NCBI GenBank assembly: GCA_016714535.1
Contig: JADKDR010000001.1
Coordinates: 310,001 to 374,000 of the forward strand
From: Bacteroidota bacterium
Lineage (GTDB): Bacteria > Bacteroidota > Bacteroidia > AKYH767-A > OLB10
Length of the DNA: 64,000 bases
Direction: 5' to 3'
A program made the translations under genes and the position numbers. The stretch's first letter is position 1; every line of letters begins with the position of its first letter. Below, in pieces: positions 27,108-37,210 of the stretch. The notes beneath the pieces are model-generated. The model saw nothing but the letters and a program-made list of their open reading frames with translations. It searched no databases and had not been told where the DNA came from.

Positions 27108-28613
27108 TTGGTAATAAATAGCAACAGCACGTTTGCTCAAATGAACGTAACACTAACTCCAAGTAATTATAATGGTAATAACATCAGTTGCTTTGGTGCG
27201 CAGGATGGAAGTATAAATGCAGTTGTTAGTGGAGGTATTCCACCTTACACGTATAGTTGGAGTAATGGGTTTAATAGTCCCAATGCAATTGAACTTCCGG
27301 CAGGATATTATCGCCTCACTGTGCGAGATGCGGCATTAAATACTGTTATTAGCGAAATTACTTTAACCGAACCAGAACAACTTAACTATGAATTGCAGGT
27401 GTATGAATATCCTAATGGATACAATGTAAGTTGCCACAGTTGCTATAATGGGAGCGCAACTGTAACCATATACGGAGGAACACCTCCATACACGGCATTG
27501 TGGGATGATGGCAATACCAATATTAACCGAACAAGCCTTGGTGCTGGTGCTATTGAAGCTGAGCTTACCGACTTAAACGGTTGCCATGTAAATATAACAC
27601 GTACCGACATAAGCCAACCGGAACGAAGCGATTGGACTATGCTTGGCAATAGCAACGCTAATCCCTCAATTAATTTTATTGGAACAATTGATAACAAAGA
27701 TTTTAATGTAAGAACTAATAATATTGAACGATTAAAAATTGCTGCCGATGGTAACTTGATTTTGTCAAATTTAATTGGCAAAAGCGGGCCATTAATTGTT
27801 GACCAAAATGGAAAGGTAGGAAGCGGCAATGCTGATGGCTTCTTAGCACCATGTAACAATCCGGTGGCGTTTTGGCAAGGTCTTACAAATCCACTTACTG
27901 TATTTACTTGTTTGCCGGTAAAGGTTGGTATAGGCACATACCAGCCCCAAAGTTTAGTAGATATTAAAGGCGGCATAACAATAGGAGAGAACTATGCAGG
28001 TGTAAATGCAGCACCTAATAATGGAATGATTGTAGAGGGTAATGTGGGCATAGGAGTAAGTTCAGTTGATCCAAGCATTAAGCTAACAGTAACCTCCGCA
28101 AACGATGCATTGGTTTGGATTGGGTCAACAAATACTCAAGGTGCAACTGCTGGATTAATATTAAAAAGCGGACCCAATGGATGGTATAGTTTAAAAGTAA
28201 ATGCCTTGGGCGAAGGCAGTATAAATGTTGAGCCATCAAATACAGCAATATTAACTTTTAATATGAATGGCAATGTTGGTATTGGCACACTGCCTCAAGA
28301 TAACCCGCAATACAGATTAGTAGTTGATGGTAAAATTGGTGCACGCGAAATTAATGTAAAGGCATCAGGTGTGTGGCCCGATTATGTGTTTCATCCTGAT
28401 TATAAACTAATGCCGATAAAGGAATTGCAAGCTTACTTAAACACCAACCACCACCTGCCACATATACCAAGCGCTGCCGAAATAACAACTACAGGAAGCT
28501 ATGATGTAGGTAAAATGCAACAACTACACTTACTAACCACCGAGGAACTTTACCGCTATGTATTTGAGTTGATGGAGCGGGTGGAGAAGTTGGAGAAGAA
28601 CAGTGGTAGGTAA
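27108..28613 (+). CDS. SprB-repeat / tail-fibre-like surface protein, probably under phase-variable translation
   Basis: From TTG 27108, 501 residues; but the frame is open from 26946 and encodes a full signal peptide only if the codons before 27108 (KLRLAKLLFIILFLV) are included. No ATG, GTG or TTG lies in frame there, so the natural start is probably the ATG at 26965 after a change in repeat number. Domains: one clear and one related SprB-type repeat (about 12-170, CFGAQDGSI...GGIPPYTYSW), a beta-rich middle with VGIG and NVGIG motifs as in tail-fibre-like proteins, then a C-terminal DYVFHPDYKLMPIKELQAYL module and a coiled coil (ELYRYVFELMERVEKLEK). No T9SS sorting domain is present. It heads the A/B array and overlaps the upstream GTG of A1, whose ATG lies 16 bases after this stop. 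Confidence 0.7.
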   Translation: MVINSNSTFAQMNVTLTPSNYNGNNISCFGAQDGSINAVVSGGIPPYTYSWSNGFNSPNAIELPAGYYRLTVRDAALNTVISEITLTEPEQLNYELQVYEYPNGYNVSCHSCYNGSATVTIYGGTPPYTALWDDGNTNINRTSLGAGAIEAELTDLNGCHVNITRTDISQPERSDWTMLGNSNANPSINFIGTIDNKDFNVRTNNIERLKIAADGNLILSNLIGKSGPLIVDQNGKVGSGNADGFLAPCNNPVAFWQGLTNPLTVFTCLPVKVGIGTYQPQSLVDIKGGITIGENYAGVNAAPNNGMIVEGNVGIGVSSVDPSIKLTVTSANDALVWIGSTNTQGATAGLILKSGPNGWYSLKVNALGEGSINVEPSNTAILTFNMNGNVGIGTLPQDNPQYRLVVDGKIGAREINVKASGVWPDYVFHPDYKLMPIKELQAYLNTNHHLPHIPSAAEITTTGSYDVGKMQQLHLLTTEELYRYVFELMERVEKLEKNSGR

Positions 28614-28629
28614 TTATTCAATAACAGGT

Positions 28630-30198
28630 ATGAAAATTAAATTTGTTATATTTCTTATTCTATTTCAATTGGCAAATATTTTCGAAATGGGAGCACAAAG
28701 CTATTGGCAAAAAAATTTGAGAACATTAAATCCTTTTGATCACGAAGAATTTAAATGTATTCAAAGACTAAATGATGGAAGCATAGTTTTTGGTGGTGTT
28801 CGTCATGATTTTACAATAGTCCCTGAGATAATAGTCACAAGATTAGATTCAAATGGCATTGTGTTGTTTTCTAAAGGCTATGCTACAAGTGGAACATCAA
28901 GAATTTTTATGAATGCTTCGTCATTAATGAAAGATTCTGTAATTTATTTTTCATGCTTTCAATTAGACAGCATAAATGGGCTTAGGAATTTAGGTATTTT
29001 AAGTTTAAACATCGATGGCAATTTTAATTTTTTTAAGGTTTATAAAATGCCAGAATTTCATTTCAATACTCACGTTTACAGTTTTACAAATGATAGCAGC
29101 GCAATATTAATGACTGGCCTAACCCAACATTTTGATAAAGATTCCAACCTTGGGTTTGTATTAAAAGTAGACTTATATGGTAACCTACAATATGCTGCAG
29201 TAACGGATACAAATGTCTTATGTACTGGAATAATTAGTTATAGCGATAATAGTTGCTTAATTACAGCAACATTAAGAGAAGAAGACAGTTTGCAGTATTA
29301 TGGTAGTTGCGCTTTTATTAGAATTGATAGCAACTTTACTATAACCCAAACAAAAATAATTAAAGCAAATGGAAAATATATAGCTCCATTAGCTTCTACC
29401 AAATTAAAAGATAATGGTGTCGCATTGACAGGGTCATATCGTAATTTAGGAGTAAATGATTCTGAGCCTTTTATACTTAAAGTTGACTCTGCCCTTAACC
29501 CTGTTTTTTTTAGATATTTCAATATACCAACACAATATTATGGTGATAACATAATTGAAACAAATGACAATGGGTTTGTAGTTTGGGCGACATTGATGCT
29601 GATTAAAACGGATAGTACAGGTAACTATCAATTTAGTAAAAGATATATCAATCAAAGTGGCCAAACCCAAATTTCTTCATTGTTTCAAGATAAAAATGAT
29701 CAGTGGCATATGGCCGGCTTTTCAGGCCTTTGGGGTACTGGTGATGCATATTACATAAAAACTGATGCTAATTATAACAGTGGTTGTTGGCAGCAAGATT
29801 ATGTGCATACAGAGGCTTTGGTAAGCGTATATGATACTAATTTTAATTTTCAATTGTACCCTTTACAACTAAATACAGATAGCTTGCAACTAGCAGCTTC
29901 AAATATAATTTTAAAAGACACAAATTGGTGCATCAACTATACAGATATAGTTGAAAAAAATGATGTAAAGGATATGGTTAATCCAAATCCATTTTCAGAA
30001 ATTGTCATCATTGAAGTTCAGGAGCATTCAATTCTATACATTTTTAATTTAAATGGTCAACAAGTGCTAGAGAAGGAAATCACGGTTGGAAAAAATATTT
30101 TAGGCACAGATTATTTGCCCGAAGGAGGATACCTGTTTTTAATCAGAAATGCTACGGGTGTGAATTATTTAACTTATAAATTAATTAAAATAAAATGA
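28630..30198 (+). CDS. Array protein A1: secreted T9SS protein with propeller-like repeats
   Basis: 522 residues from ATG 28630. The signal peptide and first mature residues (MKIKFVIFLILFQLAN through SYWQK) are nearly identical to A2, also at DNA level, after which the two diverge. The body has repeated segments of the form DGSIVFGG...ITRLDSNGIVLFSK, as in delta-60/beta-propeller-like Bacteroidota proteins, and a SGC/WQQ segment shared with A2. The last 80 residues (from NPNPFSE) form a T9SS sorting domain ending in Lys-Leu-Ile-Lys-Ile-Lys. It overlaps B1 by 4 bases (ATGA), so A1 and B1 are translationally coupled. Binding role unknown. Confidence 0.8.
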   Translation: MKIKFVIFLILFQLANIFEMGAQSYWQKNLRTLNPFDHEEFKCIQRLNDGSIVFGGVRHDFTIVPEIIVTRLDSNGIVLFSKGYATSGTSRIFMNASSLMKDSVIYFSCFQLDSINGLRNLGILSLNIDGNFNFFKVYKMPEFHFNTHVYSFTNDSSAILMTGLTQHFDKDSNLGFVLKVDLYGNLQYAAVTDTNVLCTGIISYSDNSCLITATLREEDSLQYYGSCAFIRIDSNFTITQTKIIKANGKYIAPLASTKLKDNGVALTGSYRNLGVNDSEPFILKVDSALNPVFFRYFNIPTQYYGDNIIETNDNGFVVWATLMLIKTDSTGNYQFSKRYINQSGQTQISSLFQDKNDQWHMAGFSGLWGTGDAYYIKTDANYNSGCWQQDYVHTEALVSVYDTNFNFQLYPLQLNTDSLQLAASNIILKDTNWCINYTDIVEKNDVKDMVNPNPFSEIVIIEVQEHSILYIFNLNGQQVLEKEITVGKNILGTDYLPEGGYLFLIRNATGVNYLTYKLIKIK

Positions 30199-31685
30199 AA
30201 CGAATAATATTTATTATGATATTCCAAATTGTCAATCAATTTGCAATATCACAAATATCGGTAAATCCATATGATGATTATTCATTACCCAATAAACCAT
30301 ACCCATCCTACATTAACTCGCAACAACAGGAATTATTTACCACTTTTAATTCAATAAAATTATCTTATACAGGGGAATATGAGATATATGTCGCAGACTT
30401 TTTTTGGTGGAATTTTTTTCCTAGCAATGCGATTACTTACAAACATGAAGTTGTTGGATTCCCATTTACTTTAAAATGTTTGCATTTGGCACCGTTTGAT
30501 TGTAGGGATTGCAATAACCCCAGTCCTGAGCGTAATTTATATATGCCAACACAAGCATTTGATTATAGTTTAGATAGATGGGGAGATTACTTAACAAGAA
30601 AATCTGAGATGGGTTTGTTTCTTTCTGGTGGCAACAGTTATTATCCAACTAATTTAGGTTTTCATAAATACACAAACCTCATTTCTGCAAAATTTACTAA
30701 AATTTGGGACCCAAATTGGGCGATTGATCATAGTACAATGTTACCACATACCGCTATCAAAACCACATTGTTTTTACATTGTAATTCGTCACCAAACAGT
30801 GATGTAATTTCAAAGATTAGTTTTACTTATGATAATACGAGAGGAAGGATGAGAGATTACCCTTTTTCATCAAATAATTGCACGTCATCAGAAGCAGATC
30901 ATGATGTTACTTTTCGCCCGAAAATAATTGTGCCACTTGATGAAAATCTTGATTATGATGATGCTAAAGACAATAGTTCATGGACGGAACAAAGCGGGAC
31001 AATTAACTATTTTAAATTTTCTGAAATAATTACTAATAATTGCATAGCACCTCCTATTGCAAGCGATATTTTTTACAATTATAATGGACTAAGTTTCGGA
31101 TTTCCTTATCTATCACCTACTTCACTTATTGCGTCCCCACTTTATGAAGAAGAAGCATCAACGCTTGCGGGTTATTTAAATGTTAATTCACAAACAACTC
31201 AACTCATAAATAATGTGGGTATTAGGCAAAACTATTTTATTGATAACAATTTTGAATTGACTCTAGTAAATCCAGTAGAAATGACGATTTTTAATCCAAG
31301 CGAAGTTACTATAACAAGTGGAGCAAATAATTTGCATTTTCCATCATACCACACCTTCAAAACCATTAATGGTGTTTTACCTTACAAGTCAAAGGTTTTA
31401 GCAGATAGCCAAGACCCACAATGTGGTGGCCCCTACACAGACCTGCGCAATGTGCCTGTACGCACAGACCTACGCAGCGAAAACCCTAATGACCCTAATG
31501 ATCCAAATAATCCTGACCACAGTGTATTTGCTTCACGTTATTATTTGGAGGGTGGTAGTAAACTTACTATAGATGCATGCTGCAATATTTATGATGCAGC
31601 CTTTGATGTAAATGAGGGAGCCACATTAATATTTGAAAACCATCCTACTAATTTAGGCTATGAAGACAAAAGTAACCACGTGTAA
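30195..31685 (+). CDS. Array protein B1: truncated form lacking the T9SS domain
   Basis: 496 residues; no named family recognised. Signal peptide 1-20. Conserved B-family motifs: SYTGEYEIY, GFPFT, LPHTAIKTT, DNTRGRMRDYPF, SGANNLHFPSYHTFK, then from about residue 406 the block shared by all B genes (DPQCGGPYTDLRN, the NDPNDPNNP run, YYLEGGSKLTIDACCN). It stops at GYEDKSNHV where the complete paralogue B2 continues for another 200 residues. The DNA after the stop matches the extreme 3' end of B2 (encoding KIVVR), so about 600 bases have been deleted. Without a sorting domain it would not be anchored by T9SS. Confidence 0.75.
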   Translation: MKRIIFIMIFQIVNQFAISQISVNPYDDYSLPNKPYPSYINSQQQELFTTFNSIKLSYTGEYEIYVADFFWWNFFPSNAITYKHEVVGFPFTLKCLHLAPFDCRDCNNPSPERNLYMPTQAFDYSLDRWGDYLTRKSEMGLFLSGGNSYYPTNLGFHKYTNLISAKFTKIWDPNWAIDHSTMLPHTAIKTTLFLHCNSSPNSDVISKISFTYDNTRGRMRDYPFSSNNCTSSEADHDVTFRPKIIVPLDENLDYDDAKDNSSWTEQSGTINYFKFSEIITNNCIAPPIASDIFYNYNGLSFGFPYLSPTSLIASPLYEEEASTLAGYLNVNSQTTQLINNVGIRQNYFIDNNFELTLVNPVEMTIFNPSEVTITSGANNLHFPSYHTFKTINGVLPYKSKVLADSQDPQCGGPYTDLRNVPVRTDLRSENPNDPNDPNNPDHSVFASRYYLEGGSKLTIDACCNIYDAAFDVNEGATLIFENHPTNLGYEDKSNHV

Positions 31686-31742
31686 GAAAAAATTGTGGTG
31701 AGGTAGTAATAATTTAAAAAGAAATTGAAATATGAAAATGAC

Positions 31743-31865
31743 ATGAGGCAAAACGATGTAGGCAGAATGCAACAACTGCAACTACTAACCACCGAGGAAC
31801 TTTACCGCTATGTATTTGAATTGATGGAGCGGGTGGAGAAGTTGGAGAAGAACAATGCTAGGTAA
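31743..31865 (+). CDS. Short coiled-coil ORF at array joint 1
   Basis: 40 codons from ATG 31743. The product (DVGRMQQLQLLTTEELYRYV and following residues) is nearly the same as the last 38 residues of the SprB-repeat protein at 27108-28613. An ATG at 31732, the counterpart of the starts in the other two copies, is out of frame by one lost A. The simplest reading is a duplication scar: the duplicated unit began inside the 3' end of the head gene. It may still be translated and lies 16 bases before A2. Confidence 0.5.
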   Translation: MRQNDVGRMQQLQLLTTEELYRYVFELMERVEKLEKNNAR

Positions 31866-31881
31866 TTATTCAATAACAGGT

Positions 31882-33453
31882 ATGAAAATTAAATTTGTTA
31901 TATTTTTTATTCTATTTCAATTGGCAAATATTTTCGAAATGGGAGCACAAAGCTATTGGCAAAAAACATATGATATACCAGCAAGCAACAATGAGCCCAA
32001 GTTTACAGCTATGCAAATTTTGGATGACAACAGTGTTATTATTTTTGGCATTGATAATTATATAATGACTCAAAAATTTGATTTAATCATTACCCGGTTA
32101 GATTCTGCCGGCAACCAGATGTTTGCAAAAAAAATAATTATTCCCGGCTATAATATACCTTTGGTATTAAATGTATTGCGCGATGGTAACAATTTATATG
32201 TAAGCTTATATATCATTAGCACATCCATATCAGCAAAGAGTGAGCAGGGTGTGGCGAAATTTGATACGTGGGGTAATCTCATTTGGATTAGAAAAATCAA
32301 AGACCTCCAACAACATTTCCAGCCACAGGACATAGGTTTTGGGTTTAATACAAACCAAATAGTTGTTGTGGGCTCTACACATAATGATGGTATAGATAGC
32401 ACCTATTACCCTGTACTGGTTGTGTTGGATACATCGGGTAACATAACACACTCATTTATATCGAACCAAAATGCCCTTGGCAACGGATTTGTAATAATAG
32501 ACAATGCACATGCCGCCTTGGTTATTAATCACCTGTATAAGGATAGCTTAGGAAATGAACGCTATGCGGGCATTATCAAAATTGATTCGGGCTGGAATGT
32601 GGTTAGTCACCTGGTATTGAAGGACACATCGGGATTATTAATACATGGCAACGCAAGTAAATTTGCTAACAATAAATTTGCATTTACCGGCAGCATTCTG
32701 AAAAAATCAAACATGAAGAGCAAGCCCTTTCTGTTAGAGTTAGATGCAAATTTGAATGTAACACATTATGCAAACTATTCTACCCCCAATTATTACTCGG
32801 GCGAAAAAATTATAAACTTAGATACCGGAGGTTATGCATTTATGGCAGATTTAATTCTCTTTATGATAGATACAAATGGCACCTGTGTAAAAGCCGAGCG
32901 TTATATAAACCAAAGTGGTCAAACTGACTTGTACGACTTTCATTTTGACGCCCATAAACAGTTGCACTTAGTAGGGCAATCGGGGCAGTGGTTTTTTGAT
33001 GCAGAAGCTTATTATGTTAAAACGGATACTATGCTGAACAGCGGGTGCTTTCAGCAGTCCCTTAATTTTGCAACCACCTATGAGTCGTTAATTACGGCAT
33101 ATATTCCGTCTGCATTATCACCATATAATATCAGTCTTGATAGCACCTATAGCACGGGGCAAATAACATTGGTTGATACCAATTGGTGTTATAACACTGT
33201 ATCGATGGCGCAAGATTACTACCATGGTTCGCATTTTACAATTTCACCAAACCCCGCCACCAATGAGCTATTCATACTTAACAATAGCAGGTATACGCAA
33301 TTTAAAATCTACGACCTTACAGGACGCATTTACCGCTACATTACTTGCACTCAAAATACAAATAATGCCATTGATATTAGCGACTTACCACCTGGCATCT
33401 ATCTTATTACTACACATGATATAAAATTGAATTTTAAATTTATTAAAATATAA
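31882..33453 (+). CDS. Array protein A2: secreted T9SS protein with propeller-like repeats
   Basis: 523 residues from ATG 31882. The signal peptide region is A1-like with one base difference in the first 85 bases, then it diverges. Shares with A1 the YINQSGQT segment and the AYYVKTD...NSGCFQQ segment, so A1 and A2 are the closest A pair. Ends in a T9SS sorting domain (from FTISPNPATNE to FKFIKI). B2 follows after 4 bases. The upstream 130 bases, including the short coiled-coil ORF, are also shared with the DNA before A1. Confidence 0.8.
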   Translation: MKIKFVIFFILFQLANIFEMGAQSYWQKTYDIPASNNEPKFTAMQILDDNSVIIFGIDNYIMTQKFDLIITRLDSAGNQMFAKKIIIPGYNIPLVLNVLRDGNNLYVSLYIISTSISAKSEQGVAKFDTWGNLIWIRKIKDLQQHFQPQDIGFGFNTNQIVVVGSTHNDGIDSTYYPVLVVLDTSGNITHSFISNQNALGNGFVIIDNAHAALVINHLYKDSLGNERYAGIIKIDSGWNVVSHLVLKDTSGLLIHGNASKFANNKFAFTGSILKKSNMKSKPFLLELDANLNVTHYANYSTPNYYSGEKIINLDTGGYAFMADLILFMIDTNGTCVKAERYINQSGQTDLYDFHFDAHKQLHLVGQSGQWFFDAEAYYVKTDTMLNSGCFQQSLNFATTYESLITAYIPSALSPYNISLDSTYSTGQITLVDTNWCYNTVSMAQDYYHGSHFTISPNPATNELFILNNSRYTQFKIYDLTGRIYRYITCTQNTNNAIDISDLPPGIYLITTHDIKLNFKFIKI

Positions 33454-33457
33454 TACC

Positions 33458-35560
33458 ATGAAATTAAAATTACTCACGCTGTTTACGTGCCTAACCATAG
33501 GTATGCAAGCGCAAATACTGATTAATCAATACGATAATTTTGCTGGAAAACTATCCCCAAAATATAAAAATAATGCGCAAGTGGAATTATTCACCTCGTT
33601 GAATGCAGGCTCATCTTTTTCTTACACAGGTGAGTATGAAATTTTTATTGGTGACTTGTTTTGGCGAACGCAATATCCTAATAATGCCATTAGCTATAAA
33701 CATGAGCTAGTAGGATTTCCCTTTACTATTGATTGTGCCAATTTTCCATTACAGTGTAAAAATTGTAATCTAAACCCTGCCATAAGAAATTTATATATGC
33801 CAAACGCATATAATTCTAATGACATTATGTGGGATAGTTATCTTACCAATGTATCAGGCCAAGGGCAATTTTTGATTGGCAATTTTAGCTATTACCCCAC
33901 AAGTTTTTTATATAAAAAGTACACTTCGCTAATCTCTTCTTTTTTCACTGCAACTTACCAGCAGAATTGGGCACCACTGCACAGCACATTGCTGCCGCAC
34001 AGTATAATTAAAACAACCATTTATCTACATTGTAATAACTCTGTAAGTAGTCCTGTTATTAATAAATTTTCATTCTATACGGACAACACCAGAGGGCGTA
34101 TGCGCGACTATCCCTTTGTTACAAACAATTGTTCCTCGTCAGAAGCAGAGCATGATATAATATTTCGTCCCAAGGTAGTAGTACCTTTGGATATTAACGG
34201 TTCAGCATTTCTTAATTACGATGATTTTAGCAGTAATGCTTCTTGGACAGAACAATCAGGCACAATCAATTACTTTAAGTTTAGTGAAATCGCTCCAAAC
34301 AGTTGCGTTGTTATGCCAACTTCTACAGACAAATTTTGGGAGGAGGCAGTACAATCATTTAATTATGCATATTTACCACCCACTATACTAATTGCTAGTC
34401 CTCCATATGAAGAAGAAGGGTCTACCCTTGCAGGCTACTTGCCGGTTTCAAGCAACACTTCACTCATCATAAGAAATGGAATAAGACATAATTATTTTAT
34501 TGATAAAAATATTGATCTATCAGTTATTAACCCAAGTGAATTGATTGTTTACAATCCAACTGAAGTTAGCATTACAAGTGGAGCAAATGATTTGCATTTT
34601 CCATCCTACTATACATTTAAAACTATCAGTGGCAAATTACCATACAAAAGCAAGGTAATTGCTGACAACAACGACCCACAATGTGGAGGACCATACACAG
34701 ACTTACGCGATGTGCCTGTACGCACTGACCTACGTAGCGAGAATGTTAATGACCCTAATGATCCTAACAATCCTGACCACAGTGTATTTGCATCGCGTTA
34801 TTATTTGGAGGATGGTAGTAAACTTACTATAGATGCATGCTGCAATATATATGATGCCGCCTTTGATGTAAATGAGGGAGCCACATTAATATTTGAAAAC
34901 CATCCTACTAATTTGGGCTACGAAGACAAAAGTAGCAATCTTGGCCGCTACAAGGTGCAGGGCCGCAAGGGGGCAATACTTCGCAACTATGATGATATCC
35001 AGTATATTCAAAATGGAGAAATAGATCAACCATACTTGTTGCATTATGTTGCCAAAAATGAGATATATGCAGGTAGCGCTGTAGATCCTGATGGAGACCA
35101 ACAACAAGACTTTTACAACATTAAGCCTGGTGGCAATGTGCAGTTTACCGCGGAAGATGTAATTAGTTTACGCGATGGATTTGGAGCCAAGGCAGGTTGT
35201 ACATTTAAAGCCAAATGCGAGCCGGCAATAAACCCACCAACTTGCCCGCCTTTGGTAAATGGTAATGGTGGCAGCAAAACTATACAGCCTCAACAAACAC
35301 TGCAACAAACGCAAAGTAATTTATCTCCTTTTATGGCTTTGCCAAATCCAAGTGATGGTGTAGTTTCAGTTTATTATCCAGTGCATGATGGAAGTGAGTA
35401 TGCTTTATCCGTTTATAATGCAATGGGCAATTTGATTGAATCGCGCATGGTTACTCAATCACCACATGCACTTGATTTAACAGGATATGGTAGCGGTTTT
35501 TATTTTATCAAAGCACACACAGGAAATAATGTGCAAATGAAAAAAATTGTGGTGAGGTAG
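33458..35560 (+). CDS. Array protein B2: complete form with 3-coathanger-like stack and T9SS domain
   Basis: 700 residues, the only B gene with all parts. Signal peptide 1-19; variable N-terminal region with SYTGEYEIF near 55, GFPFTIDC near 88, LPHSIIKTT near 185 and NTRGRMRDYPF near 212; INPSE near 360; the common B block from about 406 (DPQCGGPYTDLRD, NDPNDPNNP, YYLEDGSKLTI). Next comes a region like the 3-coathanger stack of surface proteins (GGNVQFTAEDVISLRDGF then GAKAGCTFKAKCEP), a Thr/Gln linker and a T9SS sorting domain (from ALPNPSDG to KKIVVR). Probably exported and attached to the surface. Function unknown. Confidence 0.8.
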   Translation: MKLKLLTLFTCLTIGMQAQILINQYDNFAGKLSPKYKNNAQVELFTSLNAGSSFSYTGEYEIFIGDLFWRTQYPNNAISYKHELVGFPFTIDCANFPLQCKNCNLNPAIRNLYMPNAYNSNDIMWDSYLTNVSGQGQFLIGNFSYYPTSFLYKKYTSLISSFFTATYQQNWAPLHSTLLPHSIIKTTIYLHCNNSVSSPVINKFSFYTDNTRGRMRDYPFVTNNCSSSEAEHDIIFRPKVVVPLDINGSAFLNYDDFSSNASWTEQSGTINYFKFSEIAPNSCVVMPTSTDKFWEEAVQSFNYAYLPPTILIASPPYEEEGSTLAGYLPVSSNTSLIIRNGIRHNYFIDKNIDLSVINPSELIVYNPTEVSITSGANDLHFPSYYTFKTISGKLPYKSKVIADNNDPQCGGPYTDLRDVPVRTDLRSENVNDPNDPNNPDHSVFASRYYLEDGSKLTIDACCNIYDAAFDVNEGATLIFENHPTNLGYEDKSSNLGRYKVQGRKGAILRNYDDIQYIQNGEIDQPYLLHYVAKNEIYAGSAVDPDGDQQQDFYNIKPGGNVQFTAEDVISLRDGFGAKAGCTFKAKCEPAINPPTCPPLVNGNGGSKTIQPQQTLQQTQSNLSPFMALPNPSDGVVSVYYPVHDGSEYALSVYNAMGNLIESRMVTQSPHALDLTGYGSGFYFIKAHTGNNVQMKKIVVR

Positions 35561-35584
35561 AAATAATTTAAAAGAAATTGAAAT

Positions 35585-35719
35585 ATGAAAAATGACATGA
35601 GGCAAAACGATGTAGGCAAAATGCAACAACTACTAAGCACCGAGGAACTTTACCGCTATGTATTTGAACTGATGGAGCGGGTGGAGAGGTTGGAAGGTAA
35701 GCAAAATGAACAACGATGA
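35585..35719 (+). CDS. Short coiled-coil ORF at array joint 2
   Basis: 44 codons from ATG 35585: MKNDMRQNDVGKMQQLL, then TEELYRYVFELMERVE. It matches the C-terminal tail of the head gene. Its TGA overlaps the ATG of A3 in an ATGA, the arrangement of coupled translation. So even if it began as a duplication scar, ribosomes reading it would feed A3. Confidence 0.55.
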   Translation: MKNDMRQNDVGKMQQLLSTEELYRYVFELMERVERLEGKQNEQR

Positions 35720-37209
35720 CGAAACAATTCATTGCTTTTATATTATTTCTATGCGGCTGTTTTGCTATGCAAGCACAACCTATTTATAAAAAAAGTTTCA
35801 TACCCAATTATGTCTCTGATAGAATATTTCAGTTTAATAGTAGCCTCTATTTGGTTGGGTTTAATAACTATACCCAGAGAAAGGCAGTAATACTAAAAAC
35901 AGATTTTGCTGGAAATGCGCAATGGGCTGCCGAAATATCATCACATTGTAATGATATTTTTATCGAAGACTTAATTGTTGCTTCGGATGGGTTTATTTAT
36001 GCTGTTGGTAGAGCCAACGATTCAGTAACAAATTGTACGTTTACAGGTGGCAATCCGTTTATTACAAAAATAGATAATAATACGGGCGCAGTTATTCATG
36101 CAAAGATTGCAAATGATTATGGAGGAGGTAACTATTCATGTATTGTGGAAAGTAATAGTGGTGAGTTGTTCATATTAGGCAATGAATTTAATACCGGAAA
36201 TCACTATGTACGAGGAACATTATTAAGACTAGATACAGCATTGAATAATATATGGCAAGCTAAGTTTGAAAATGGATACTCAAATATACAGTGGAATGGG
36301 TTCAAGAATGATACACTAGGTAATCTTTACGTTACCGGTACAAGATTAGATACCCTTTACTATAAAAATATAGTTTGTAAATTGGATAGCATGGGGAATA
36401 TTATCTGGAGCAATGTGTATGATGATGGTAATGAAACTGCCGGCTTTCAAGTTATGATGGCTAATGATGGAGTATATATTTGCGGCAATCATAAAAATAT
36501 TGTGTCAATACAAAGTGGCACTTTTATTTTAAAATTAGATACAACTGGAAACATCCAATGGTGGAGATTATTAATTGGTAATGGCTTTCATGCAGAAGGT
36601 AGGATGTATCCCTTCAAAGAAAACTTTTTTATCACACCGGGTACATTTTGTTTGTTAGATAGCAATGCCAATGTGATTAAAACAAAAGATGTATTAATGA
36701 GCGGACACTATTTTGGATTTGATGCAGATTGGAATTTGTATAGTGGAGCTAACGTGGGGTTTAGCTTGAATAAATGCGATTCAAATTTTAATTGCTGTGA
36801 AGGAACTCCGGTAAGTGTTTCATCTTTGCCGATTACTAATTTTAACAAAGACACTTTTGGCCTTTCGCATGTGATTTACAATCCATCCTATAAGCATATT
36901 TTTTATAGCAACAGCATTCAAATAACTGATAGTATGCACTGCACAACGAGCATAGGATTTGAATCAAATGAAGTGACAACCGAACTATTAACTTTATATC
37001 CAAATCCGACCACTAATTATTTTTACATTCGTGCTAGCCAAGCAATTTATTTTCAAGATTTAAGTTTGTTTAATAATCTTGGAATGAATGTACCATTCAA
37101 TTACTCGCAAAACACTAAAGAAGAAATTGAGATACGAGTAGAACTATTGCCAAGTGGGCTGTATTGGCTAAAAATAAAAAATCAAGTAAAACCAGTAATT
37201 CTAAATTAA
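35716..37209 (+). CDS. Array protein A3: secreted T9SS protein
   Basis: 497 residues. Signal peptide 1-20 (FIAFILFLCGCFAMQAQ), unlike those of A1/A2. The body has propeller-like repeats (AVILKTDFAGNAQWAAEI, VCKLDSMGNIIWSNVYDD). A Cys-rich stretch (KCDSNFNCCEG) precedes the C-terminal T9SS domain, which starts at LYPNPTTN and ends VKPVILN. It overlaps the short coiled-coil ORF by 4 bases and is followed by B3 after 1 base. Confidence 0.8.
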   Translation: MTKQFIAFILFLCGCFAMQAQPIYKKSFIPNYVSDRIFQFNSSLYLVGFNNYTQRKAVILKTDFAGNAQWAAEISSHCNDIFIEDLIVASDGFIYAVGRANDSVTNCTFTGGNPFITKIDNNTGAVIHAKIANDYGGGNYSCIVESNSGELFILGNEFNTGNHYVRGTLLRLDTALNNIWQAKFENGYSNIQWNGFKNDTLGNLYVTGTRLDTLYYKNIVCKLDSMGNIIWSNVYDDGNETAGFQVMMANDGVYICGNHKNIVSIQSGTFILKLDTTGNIQWWRLLIGNGFHAEGRMYPFKENFFITPGTFCLLDSNANVIKTKDVLMSGHYFGFDADWNLYSGANVGFSLNKCDSNFNCCEGTPVSVSSLPITNFNKDTFGLSHVIYNPSYKHIFYSNSIQITDSMHCTTSIGFESNEVTTELLTLYPNPTTNYFYIRASQAIYFQDLSLFNNLGMNVPFNYSQNTKEEIEIRVELLPSGLYWLKIKNQVKPVILN

Positions 37210-37210
37210 T

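Noticed and set aside
27443..27976. 177-codon minus-strand ORF
   Set aside because: It lies antisense within the SprB-repeat gene, whose frame shows clear domain structure; the antisense product is unlike any family and Pro/Leu-rich as expected of a shadow.
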